From contig DEFK01000039.1 of assembly GCA_002350765.1 (NCBI GenBank), forward strand, positions 1-30,545: 30,545 nucleotides of DNA. The letters run 5' to 3'. Numbering within the stretch: position 1 is the stretch's first letter; each line of letters begins with the position of its first letter. Origin of the DNA: Ruminococcaceae bacterium UBA2854. Its GTDB lineage: Bacteria; Bacillota; Clostridia; Oscillospirales; Acutalibacteraceae. Made by a program: the position numbers and the translations under genes. Shown here piece by piece: positions 24,123-30,545 of this stretch. The notes below the pieces were generated by a model. That model saw only the letters and a list, made by a program, of their open reading frames with translations, did no database searches and had not been told where the DNA came from.

Positions 24123-24995
24123 TTATTCGGTTATCTTTCGGGAATCACGGTGGAAAACGGATGAATTATATCCCAGTTCTATAAAATGCTTCTTTAAGGT
24201 TTCGGCTATAGCGACGCTTCGATGCTGTCCGCCCGTACAGCCTATACCGACAACAAGCTCGGATTTACCCTCTTTAAGATAAAGCGGTACGGAATAATCG
24301 AGAAAGTCGATAATCCTTTTTACAAATTCTTTCGTTTCGTCAAAAGAAAAAACATAGTCGTAGACCTCTTTATCAAGCCCTGTTTTATCTCTTAACTCCG
24401 CTATATAAAAGGGATTAGGCAGACATCTTGTATCAAAAATAGTGTCGCAGTCGCTCGGCAAGCCGTGTTTAAAACCGAACGACATAAAGGTAATAAGAAT
24501 ACCGTTTTCCCGTCTGCCCGAAAAAATCTCGGTAATACGTTCTTTAAGAAGCTTTACGCTTACGTTAGTCGTATCAACCGAGTAATCGGCGACCTTTTTA
24601 AACGGTTCCAAATATGTAGTTTCCAGCGCTATCGCGCTCTCTACGCTTTTATCGGGAACGTTATCCGCCAAGGGATGGCGGCGTCTTGTTTCTTTAAAAC
24701 GAGTAACAAGGACGTCCTCGCGCGCGTCAAGAAACATAAGGCTGAACGCTTTATGCTCCTTTTTAAAATCGGTTAAATCGTCGTAAAAGTTAGACAGATT
24801 ATTACCGCCTCGCACGTCAATAACAACCGCTACACGTTTCATTGAAGCGGAGCTTGACGTTTCGCATAAATTGTAAAAGGTTTTCAGAAGTCCCGTAGGC
24901 AGGTTATCTACGCAGTAAAAGCCGATATCCTCCAGCGCGTGGAGCGCGCAGGTTTTACCCGCTCCCGAGAGACCTGTTATAATAACAAATTCCAT
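24123..24995 (-). CDS. rapZ: RapZ/YvcJ nucleotide-binding protein
   Basis: 290 residues. The Walker A GLSGAGKT is at 8-15, a Walker B-like LMFLDA lies near residue 90, and the C-terminal signature is GCTGGQHRSVAIAE. In E. coli RapZ directs RNase E to the small RNA GlmZ; the Firmicutes homologue YvcJ binds and hydrolyses nucleotides and affects competence in B. subtilis, so the RNA-adapter role should not be assumed. The gene lies 10 bases after murB, with a weak ribosome binding site. Confidence 0.95.
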   Translation of the reverse strand: MEFVIITGLSGAGKTCALHALEDIGFYCVDNLPTGLLKTFYNLCETSSSASMKRVAVVIDVRGGNNLSNFYDDLTDFKKEHKAFSLMFLDAREDVLVTRFKETRRRHPLADNVPDKSVESAIALETTYLEPFKKVADYSVDTTNVSVKLLKERITEIFSGRRENGILITFMSFGFKHGLPSDCDTIFDTRCLPNPFYIAELRDKTGLDKEVYDYVFSFDETKEFVKRIIDFLDYSVPLYLKEGKSELVVGIGCTGGQHRSVAIAETLKKHFIELGYNSSVFHRDSRKITE

Positions 24996-25005
24996 AATTA
25001 TTATT

Positions 25006-25914
25006 CTAATTCAGAAATATAATTTCTCTCTGTAAATCGTATCCTGTTTCTTTTTTAACTGTATCCTGTATTAATTTAATTAAGTCCTTAACGTCTTTAG
25101 CGGTTGCCGAGCCTGTATTAACGATAAAGCCCGCGTGCTTTGGCGATACCTGAGCTCCGCCGACGCTTTTACCCTTTAAGCCGCATTTCTCAATAAGCGC
25201 GCCCGCGTAATTGCCCTCGGGACGTCTGAACACAGAACCCGCCGACGGAAATTCTAACGGCTGTTTATCCTTACGTCTGCCCATATAATCATCCATACGG
25301 GCTCTAATCTCGCTCTTGGAGTCACGCTTCAGCTTTAGGGTAACGCCGATAATTGTAAAGCCGTTTTCCTTATACACGCTGTGGCGGTAGCCGAGCTTTA
25401 AGTCGTTAGCCTTAATAACGCCGAGCTTTCCGTCGTTATCAATATGGGTTACGGAATAGATAACGTCCTTCATCTCACCGCCGTAGGCGCCCGCGTTCAT
25501 AAACGCCGCTCCTCCTACAGATCCAGGGATACCCCACGCGAACTCAAGCCCCGACAGGCTCTTGTTCTCGGCTTCTTTACATAGCCCCGCTAAGGAGATA
25601 CCCGCTCCGCAGTAAATTGTATTTTCGTCAAGCGAGGAAATATCGCAGAACTCGCCCTTTAGCTTTATAACAACCTTATCAAGTCCGTCATCGGACACTA
25701 AAACGTTGCTTCCCTTTCCGAGAATTATGTAGTCGATTTTATTCTCGTTAAAATACTTAATTAACTCGGAGAGCTGTTTTTTTGTTTCAACCTCTAATAA
25801 CAAAGCGGCGTCGCCTCCGATTTTAAAGGTTGTAAGCGTACGCATAGGTACGTTATATTTAGTGTCAACTTTCAGCTTTTCAGCAAGTTTATATACATTT
25901 TCAAATTTATTCAT
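25006..25914 (-). CDS. murB: UDP-N-acetylenolpyruvoylglucosamine reductase
   Basis: 302 residues. NADPH- and FAD-dependent reduction that completes UDP-MurNAc synthesis. FAD-binding segments TFKIGGDAALL, GKGSNVLVSDDG and GIPGSVGGAAFMNAGAYGGE are present, as is the catalytic Ser region FPSAGSVFRRPEGNYAG. Start taken at the second ATG (25914), which has AGGA at 8 bases; the ATG two codons earlier (25920) would lie too close to it. It follows hprK by about 20 bases. Confidence 0.96.
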   Translation of the reverse strand: MNKFENVYKLAEKLKVDTKYNVPMRTLTTFKIGGDAALLLEVETKKQLSELIKYFNENKIDYIILGKGSNVLVSDDGLDKVVIKLKGEFCDISSLDENTIYCGAGISLAGLCKEAENKSLSGLEFAWGIPGSVGGAAFMNAGAYGGEMKDVIYSVTHIDNDGKLGVIKANDLKLGYRHSVYKENGFTIIGVTLKLKRDSKSEIRARMDDYMGRRKDKQPLEFPSAGSVFRRPEGNYAGALIEKCGLKGKSVGGAQVSPKHAGFIVNTGSATAKDVKDLIKLIQDTVKKETGYDLQREIIFLN

Positions 25915-25934
25915 AAACATATTCCTAACTTAAA

Positions 25935-26903
25935 TTATTTATCCCAATTGTCTACAACACGTTTCTCTACCAGTTCCTCGTCGATTACCATACCGAGGCT
26001 TGTGAGAAGATCCTGAGCCGCGTTGTAGCCCATCTTTTTCTGGCGGTTATTCATAGCGGCGACTTCGATAATGTTGGAGAGGTTTCTTCCCGGCTTAACG
26101 GGTATAGTCATAATCGGAACATCAATTCCCAGAATCTCCATATACTCGTTTTCAAGTCCCATTCTGTCGTAGGCTTTTTTACCGTCCCAGAGTTCAAGGT
26201 TGATAACCATATCTATCTTCTCGGAAAGCTTAATCGAGCCCATACCGAATAGATTTCTCGCGTTAATTATACCTACGCCGCGAAGCTCTACGAAGTGGCG
26301 AATATTCTGGGGTGAGCTTCCGATAAGAGTACGGCTGTCGGTCTTTCTTATTTCTACGGCGTCATCCGCGATAAGGCGGTGTCCGCGCTTCATAAGCTCG
26401 ATAGCGGTTTCGCTTTTACCGACTCCGCTGTCGCCGATTATAAGGCAACCCTCGCCGTATACCTCAACAAGTACGCCGTGGCGGGTAATTCTCGGAGCGA
26501 GCTCACGGCTGAGCATTGTTACAAGGCTCGCGGTTAAGCTCGAAGTCGTATCCGTAGACTGGAGAATCGGAATATTATTCTCCTTGGCGCTGCTCATCAT
26601 CGCGTCGTTGAGCTCGTAGCTTCTGCAAAGAATTACCGCGGGCGGTCCGAAGCGGAAGATTGAATTAATAACGTGCTGTTGCTGTTCAGCGCCGAAACGG
26701 GACAGGAATGTAAACTCGGTATTACCGAATACAAGGATACGAGTCTTATCGAAGAAGTCGAAATATCCCGTAAGCTGGAGCCCAGGTCGGCTGATGTTAT
26801 TATTGCTGATTAATATATTCGAAGGCTCGTCGGGCATATACATTGGCGTAAGCGACAAATCCTTCATAATTTTTTCAAGCGTTACTGAATAAACTGTTGA
26901 CAT
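25935..26903 (-). CDS. hprK: HPr kinase/phosphorylase
   Basis: 322 residues, full length. Phosphorylates Ser46 of HPr to control carbon catabolite repression and sugar uptake. The N-terminal domain (about 1-130) precedes the kinase domain with Walker A GDSGVGKS at 157-164, preceded by RHGVLVEVYGEG, and the family signature VELRGVGIINARNLFG at about 205-220. GGGGG lies before the ATG. First gene of the long run reaching hemZ; its promoter is visible upstream. Confidence 0.97.
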   Translation of the reverse strand: MSTVYSVTLEKIMKDLSLTPMYMPDEPSNILISNNNISRPGLQLTGYFDFFDKTRILVFGNTEFTFLSRFGAEQQQHVINSIFRFGPPAVILCRSYELNDAMMSSAKENNIPILQSTDTTSSLTASLVTMLSRELAPRITRHGVLVEVYGEGCLIIGDSGVGKSETAIELMKRGHRLIADDAVEIRKTDSRTLIGSSPQNIRHFVELRGVGIINARNLFGMGSIKLSEKIDMVINLELWDGKKAYDRMGLENEYMEILGIDVPIMTIPVKPGRNLSNIIEVAAMNNRQKKMGYNAAQDLLTSLGMVIDEELVEKRVVDNWDK

Positions 26904-26948
26904 AATTAACCCCCGCTTTCTGCACGCAGTTACACTTATACAGAAAAT

Positions 26949-26977
26949 ATTATACTACAAAATATACATTTTGAAAA
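26949..26977 (-). promoter_or_regulatory. Probable sigma-A promoter of hprK and the downstream gene run
   Basis: On the minus strand TTTTCA (-35, 26972-26977, 4 of 6 to consensus) stands 17 bases before a perfect TATAAT (-10, 26949-26954). The transcript would start about 40 bases before the hprK ATG. I see no clear terminator for gerAB in this 110-base gap, so some germination-operon read-through is possible. Confidence 0.65.
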
Positions 26978-27013
26978 GTGATATTCAGTAAATTTTTTGC
27001 AAATTATGAATTT

Positions 27014-27937
27014 TTATACATTCCTTCCCCGCTTGATTAAACTCAACACAATAAAAGCCGTAATTACCGCGGCTGAAAAGGGTATAAAAATGTATTCTTC
27101 GAGGTAATTAAACAGTCCGAAAAACTCTATCGTTACCGATATTATCAGTATCGTTCCGATAAATACGGCGTTAGTGAGGTAATTATGCTTACAGGCTTTA
27201 AAAAGTACAGCGGTTGAGGAAGTTACGGAGAACATACAGGACACCGTCAGTATTGACAGGAGTATACAGTCAGAACCCTTAAACACACCGATTTTCGATA
27301 TGGCGGGCAGATATTGTATCGGGTACAGGGATTTAACGCCTGACGCGATTATAAGGAAGTATAAAATTACAGCTGTTAACAAGGCGGAGTACGCGATATA
27401 ATACTTCGGCTTTATACTGATTATATTATCGTAACAAACTATATACAGCGCTGACGGAAAAAGTAATACAGCGGACGAGTTAAACTGCGCGGGAATATCG
27501 GCTGTTATATTAAATCGGATATTGGTAAAGGTGCATACGAGCATATAAACTAATCCCGCGATTACGAAAACCGCGATAACCGTCGAAGCTCTCGCTACAG
27601 CCTCAAAGCCTTTAACCGTACAGAAAAACGTAAAAGCCAGTAAAACCGCGATTATAAGACAGGCGGGTCCGTAGGATAAGGCTTTATTCATATAATCCGA
27701 AAACTCCACAACAACATATACGCAGTAAAAGCTAAGATATATAAAAGCTATATAAAAGAATAGTTTTTTATTCTGTCCTTTGTAAAAAGTAAAAACAATA
27801 AAGTTCAGAAATAAAGCCGCAACCGCGGATATAATTACAAATACCGACGGCGTTCGGCTGATAAACAGGATTGAGCATAACGAGGATAAAAATGATACCG
27901 AAAGGAACTGGGAAAATGTTATCTGATTATTCTTCAT
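27014..27937 (-). CDS. gerAB: GerAB-type germinant receptor permease subunit
   Basis: 307 residues and almost wholly hydrophobic, with about nine to ten membrane helices. Similarity to the GerAB/APC-type spore germination permeases is seen in the opening QITFSQF segment, KGFEAVARASTV near residue 112, and YPIQYLPAISKIGVFKGSD near 205. It is shorter than the usual 360-370 residues, with reduced loops. It overlaps the end of gerAA by 11 bases. GerAB subunits bind germinant in the spore inner membrane. No gerC gene follows: hprK is next. Call rests on weak sequence features plus strong context. Confidence 0.82.
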   Translation of the reverse strand: MKNNQITFSQFLSVSFLSSLCSILFISRTPSVFVIISAVAALFLNFIVFTFYKGQNKKLFFYIAFIYLSFYCVYVVVEFSDYMNKALSYGPACLIIAVLLAFTFFCTVKGFEAVARASTVIAVFVIAGLVYMLVCTFTNIRFNITADIPAQFNSSAVLLFPSALYIVCYDNIISIKPKYYIAYSALLTAVILYFLIIASGVKSLYPIQYLPAISKIGVFKGSDCILLSILTVSCMFSVTSSTAVLFKACKHNYLTNAVFIGTILIISVTIEFFGLFNYLEEYIFIPFSAAVITAFIVLSLIKRGRNV

Positions 27938-29381
27938 ATATACTTCCGCCTTTTAGATTCTGAACATTCATAGTGTGTTTAGAGAGCTTTTTCCAGCCTA
28001 AGCGTACAAATACATCGCGCATATTAAACTTGGAAAACGGAGTTATCGGCGATATATAAATTACGCCTAAGGTGGATTTTGACGCCATATAAATCATCAC
28101 GATACACGAGAGCATAACTATCCCCCATACTCCCGCAATACCTCCCGCGAATACGAACGCAAGCCTCATTACGGTAATCTGCGGGTATAAATCGGGTACA
28201 ACGTAACTGCATATAACCGAAATCGCGACAGCGAGTAAGGTCGGCGCTCCGATTATACCCGCCTGAACGGCGCAGTCGCCGATAACAAGGGCGCCTACTA
28301 TACTTACGGCGTGGCCTAAGACCTTTGGAAGCCGCAGTCCTGCTTCTCTCATAACCTCATACAAAAAGTCTATAAGTAAAACCTCGAGCATTAAAGGCAA
28401 CGGCGTATGCTCTATAGAGTTGTTGATATTCTTAATGAGTGTTTCGGGAAAATAGTCGGGGTGGAAAATCACGAGCGCGATATATAAGCCAGGGAAAAAT
28501 ATCGAGGTCAGGTACGCTGTGAACTTCAACATTCTCGTTATAGCCGCGAAATACGGGCGGTTGGAGTAATCGTCTATTGAATGGAAATTTTCGACAAATA
28601 AATGCGGGATTATAAGCACCGAGGGCGTACCGTCAACTATAATTCCTATCCTGCCCTCGGTAAGCTTTCCGCAGAGAGTATCGGGACGCTCGGTTATACC
28701 TACGCCCGTAAAAATCTCGTTCTTTCCGCTGTCCTCGAGATACGGTACAAGATAGCCCGCTCCGAACACAACCTTAATATCGCAGTCCTTTATCCTGTTT
28801 CTTACTTCATTTACAGAAGAACCCGTAGCCGTACCCTTTATATAGCACAGGGCGATTTCGGTTTTAGACTCCTCTCCTACCGTAAAGGTTTCAAAAACCA
28901 GCGACGGGTTTTTCATTCTGCGGCGAATCAAGGTCATATTTATACGCATAGCCTCGTTAAAGCCCTCGCGGCTTCCACGCTGTACGAGCTCGCTTTCGGG
29001 CTCAGAAACACTGCGAAACTTAAAGCCCTGTACTCCTATAGCGAGCATTTTATTATATCCGTCAAGCGCGAATACGGCGAAGCCTGACATTATAAACTTC
29101 AAAACCTCGTCAAACGACTGAATCTTAATTATCTCGCTGTTGGAGAGCACGGACTCGTGTATATAATTAAAAAGAGCTTCTCCCCTTTCTTTCGACAGCG
29201 GGCTTTCAAGCAAGGGATTCACAACCGTAATCGCGAGGCTCTCCTTATCGGACATACCCTCGGTGGTAAAAACCGCGCATTCCTCGCCGTTTCGAAGTGT
29301 CAACGTCCTAACGGTAAAGTCCGCGGACTCGGAGGTAATTCTTTTAAGTTCTTTAATATTTTCTTTTAAAGAATTATGCAT
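27927..29381 (-). CDS. gerAA: GerA-family spore germination protein, GerAA subunit
   Basis: 484 residues. The N-terminal soluble part (1-290) contains RIGIIVDGTPSVLIIPHLF, typical of the NTD2 region. The membrane part contains the family's most conserved stretch, PLPLMLEVLLIDFLYEVMRE then AGLRLPKVLG and VGALVIGDCAVQAGI, followed by PDLYPQ. GerA subunits form an oligomeric ion channel that opens on germinant binding. About 30 bases upstream the minus strand reads CATAATA (29410-29416), which fits a sigma-G -10 box, but no good -35 box pairs with it. Confidence 0.95.
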   Translation of the reverse strand: MHNSLKENIKELKRITSESADFTVRTLTLRNGEECAVFTTEGMSDKESLAITVVNPLLESPLSKERGEALFNYIHESVLSNSEIIKIQSFDEVLKFIMSGFAVFALDGYNKMLAIGVQGFKFRSVSEPESELVQRGSREGFNEAMRINMTLIRRRMKNPSLVFETFTVGEESKTEIALCYIKGTATGSSVNEVRNRIKDCDIKVVFGAGYLVPYLEDSGKNEIFTGVGITERPDTLCGKLTEGRIGIIVDGTPSVLIIPHLFVENFHSIDDYSNRPYFAAITRMLKFTAYLTSIFFPGLYIALVIFHPDYFPETLIKNINNSIEHTPLPLMLEVLLIDFLYEVMREAGLRLPKVLGHAVSIVGALVIGDCAVQAGIIGAPTLLAVAISVICSYVVPDLYPQITVMRLAFVFAGGIAGVWGIVMLSCIVMIYMASKSTLGVIYISPITPFSKFNMRDVFVRLGWKKLSKHTMNVQNLKGGSIYEE

Positions 29382-29458
29382 TATATCACCAAGAATAATT
29401 TTTACCGATTATTATGTATTATTCAAAACGATACTCAAATATTATTATTGGTGGTTAA
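29382..29458. promoter_or_regulatory. Divergent intergenic region with a 13-bp inverted repeat
   Basis: This AT-rich gap lies between gerAA (minus) and the DUF421 gene (plus). CACCAAGAATAAT (29387-29399) is matched at 12 of 13 positions by the complement of ATTATTATTGGTG (29441-29453). The arms include the GGTG Shine-Dalgarno cores of both genes. Possible -10 boxes: CATAATA on the minus strand (29410-29416), and AATATTA (29438-29444) with GTATT 17 bases upstream on the plus strand. Both resemble sigma-G elements only loosely. Confidence 0.35.
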
Positions 29459-30124
29459 ATGTTGATTACAATTATAAGAACACTGATATTATATATTTTC
29501 GTAGCGTTCGCCGTAAGGCTGATGGGCAAACGCCAGCTCAGCGAGCTTCAACCCTCGGAGCTTGTAGTAACGCTGCTTATAGCGGATTTAGCCTCGATAC
29601 CGATGGAAAACAACGACAAACCTATTCTCTCGGGAATTATCCCCACGCTCATTCTTATCTCCTGCGAGATACTTATAAGCGTCGTTATGATGAAAAACAG
29701 CTTCTTCCGCAAGCTTATATGCGGAAGTCCCGTTATGGTGATTGAGGACGGTAAGATACTGAGGGATAAGATGTCGAGCCTCAGAATAACAACCGAGGAT
29801 CTATGCGTTCAGTTAAGACAGCAAGGGATTTTCTCTATAGAGGACGTCGAATACTGTATTGTTGAAACCAACGGTAAATTAAGCGTACTGCAAAAGCCTG
29901 AAAAACGGACGCCGTCGGCAGAAGATTTAAATATTGAAATCTCGGACGAAGGGCTCGAGGTGGTTGTAATTAACGACGGAGAATACCTTAAAAGCTCAAT
30001 GGAGATAAATAATACGAGCGTAAAAGAAATAGAAAATATAATTAAAAGAGAGAAAGTAAAGCTTAAGGATATATTCATTATGACCTACAATAAAAAAGGA
30101 GATTATAATATTATAAGAAAATGA
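29459..30124 (+). CDS. DUF421 membrane protein (YetF family)
   Basis: 221 residues. Two to three N-terminal membrane helices (about 1-22 and 45-85) enclose the family signature RLMGKRQLSELQPSELVVTL; a soluble alpha/beta domain follows, with SPVMVIEDGKI, LRQQGIFSIEDVEYCIVE and LSVLQK, all typical of DUF421. A further 70-residue C-terminal portion is variable. Family members YetF and YdfS of B. subtilis are spore inner-membrane proteins, and a DUF421-containing protein (2Duf) raises spore resistance, so a spore role fits the neighbouring germination operon; that link is inference. GGTGG precedes the ATG closely. Confidence 0.92.
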   Translation: MLITIIRTLILYIFVAFAVRLMGKRQLSELQPSELVVTLLIADLASIPMENNDKPILSGIIPTLILISCEILISVVMMKNSFFRKLICGSPVMVIEDGKILRDKMSSLRITTEDLCVQLRQQGIFSIEDVEYCIVETNGKLSVLQKPEKRTPSAEDLNIEISDEGLEVVVINDGEYLKSSMEINNTSVKEIENIIKREKVKLKDIFIMTYNKKGDYNIIRK

Positions 30125-30504
30125 GGAGAGTTTATATAGCCTTAGGGCTTATAATAATAAGCTTAACAACGGCTTATTTTACGGGAGCGGATGTTAGAAG
30201 CAGGAGCGAAAAGCATCTTAACAATATTAAAACAATTGAAAAATTTCTTAAAAACAAGGACTATAAAAAGGCTAAGGAGCTATGTAAAAAAGCCGCCGAT
30301 GATTTTAAAATCAACGACAGCAGGATAATGTACACATATTATAATCATAACGATTTGTCGGATATCGGCGAAAATCTCGGCAGTATGCTCGGGTATATCG
30401 AGCGTAAAAAAGAGACGGAATATTACTATGTTTCGGGAATTACCAAAAACAAGCTGGGAAGAATAATTGAAAAAGAACCTGTGCGGATTGAAAATATACT
30501 ATAA
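30121..30504 (+). CDS. DUF4363-family membrane-anchored protein
   Basis: 127 residues. One N-terminal membrane segment (about 4-20, YIALGLIIISLTTAYF) is followed by an extracytoplasmic or lumenal helical domain rich in Lys and Glu. The helical pattern, the length and the position directly after a DUF421 gene match DUF4363, whose function is unknown. The ATG overlaps the DUF421 stop by 4 bases (ATGA), so the two are translationally coupled and probably form one functional unit. No terminator is visible before the window edge. Confidence 0.8.
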   Translation: MRRVYIALGLIIISLTTAYFTGADVRSRSEKHLNNIKTIEKFLKNKDYKKAKELCKKAADDFKINDSRIMYTYYNHNDLSDIGENLGSMLGYIERKKETEYYYVSGITKNKLGRIIEKEPVRIENIL

Positions 30505-30514
30505 AAAAACGGGC

Positions 30515-30545
30515 TGTCAAACTGACGTGACCCCCGAAAGTTGGA
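30515..30545. mobile_element. Probable terminal inverted repeat of an IS3-family element (partial)
   Basis: The last 31 bases begin TGTCAAACTGACGTGACCCC and continue with a CGAAAGTTGGA run to the edge. TGACCCCCxAAAGTTGGA is the well-known end sequence of many IS3-family insertion sequences in Firmicutes, and ends start with TG. It begins 11 bases after the DUF4363 stop. The element body lies beyond the window, so transposase and target duplication cannot be seen. Confidence 0.55.

Noticed and set aside
29410..29444. Sigma-G promoters for gerAA and DUF421.
   Set aside because: The -10-like boxes are reasonable, but the -35 elements are poor or wrongly spaced; kept only as a note in the intergenic entry.

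Overview
The window is a gene-dense chromosomal segment of an endospore-forming, low-to-medium GC Gram-positive bacterium. It is most likely a member of class Clostridia, and the codon and base use would suit the Ruminococcus/Oscillospiraceae side. The evidence is the sporulation genes yabP and yabQ, a gerA-type germination operon, the HprK/RapZ/WhiA set, ArgR, a bifunctional Rel, and strong AGGAGG-type ribosome binding sites. Assignment to genus is inference. 30 of the 32 genes I call lie on the minus strand or form its operons; only the last two (DUF421 and DUF4363) read on the plus strand. No intergenic stretch exceeds about 155 bases, and I see no rRNA, tRNA or CRISPR array.

Reading in the direction of transcription (right to left): a two-gene germinant receptor operon (29381-27014, gerAA-gerAB) diverges from a DUF421/DUF4363 membrane-protein pair (29459-30504). 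That pair runs into what looks like the end of an IS3-family element at the right edge. From a recognisable promoter at about 26950-26977, a very long run of tightly packed or overlapping genes follows: hprK, murB, rapZ, whiA, xseB, ispA, dxs, tlyA, nadK, argR, recN, recJ, relA, dtd, an MBL-fold hydrolase and hemZ. It looks like three normally separate conserved clostridial blocks joined end to end. The usual partners yvcK, xseA and apt are not at their expected places. The only real gap in this run (11531-11684) is packed with inverted repeats, including a possible 84-bp miniature element flanked by a 9-bp direct repeat that duplicates the start of the MBL gene.

A second near-consensus promoter (9411-9439) starts the next unit: a zinc-ribbon protein, a MurJ/SpoVB-family flippase, mazG, HU, rqcP, yabP, yabQ, divIC and an S1-domain protein. 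Apart from the zinc-ribbon and HU genes, this is the classic yabM-yabN-yabO-yabP-yabQ-divIC-yabR order of Bacillus subtilis. It has a strong terminator directly after HU and another after the S1 gene. The left end holds a THUMP-type RNA methyltransferase, pfkA with its own promoter and terminator, and a two-gene unit of unknown role: a MORN-repeat protein and a small acidic lipoprotein, closed by a bidirectional terminator.

Most of the content is core housekeeping: glycolysis and carbon control (PfkA, HprK), isoprenoid precursors (Dxs, IspA), peptidoglycan and division (MurB, flippase, DivIC), stringent response (Rel), DNA repair (RecJ, RecN, XseB), translation quality control (Dtd, RqcP), and sporulation/germination. 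I did not find a clear undescribed defence or biosynthetic system. The items most worth a second look are the inverted-repeat insertion at the MBL start, the hairpin that occludes the yabP ribosome binding site, the germinant receptor operon without a gerC gene, and the MORN/lipoprotein pair.
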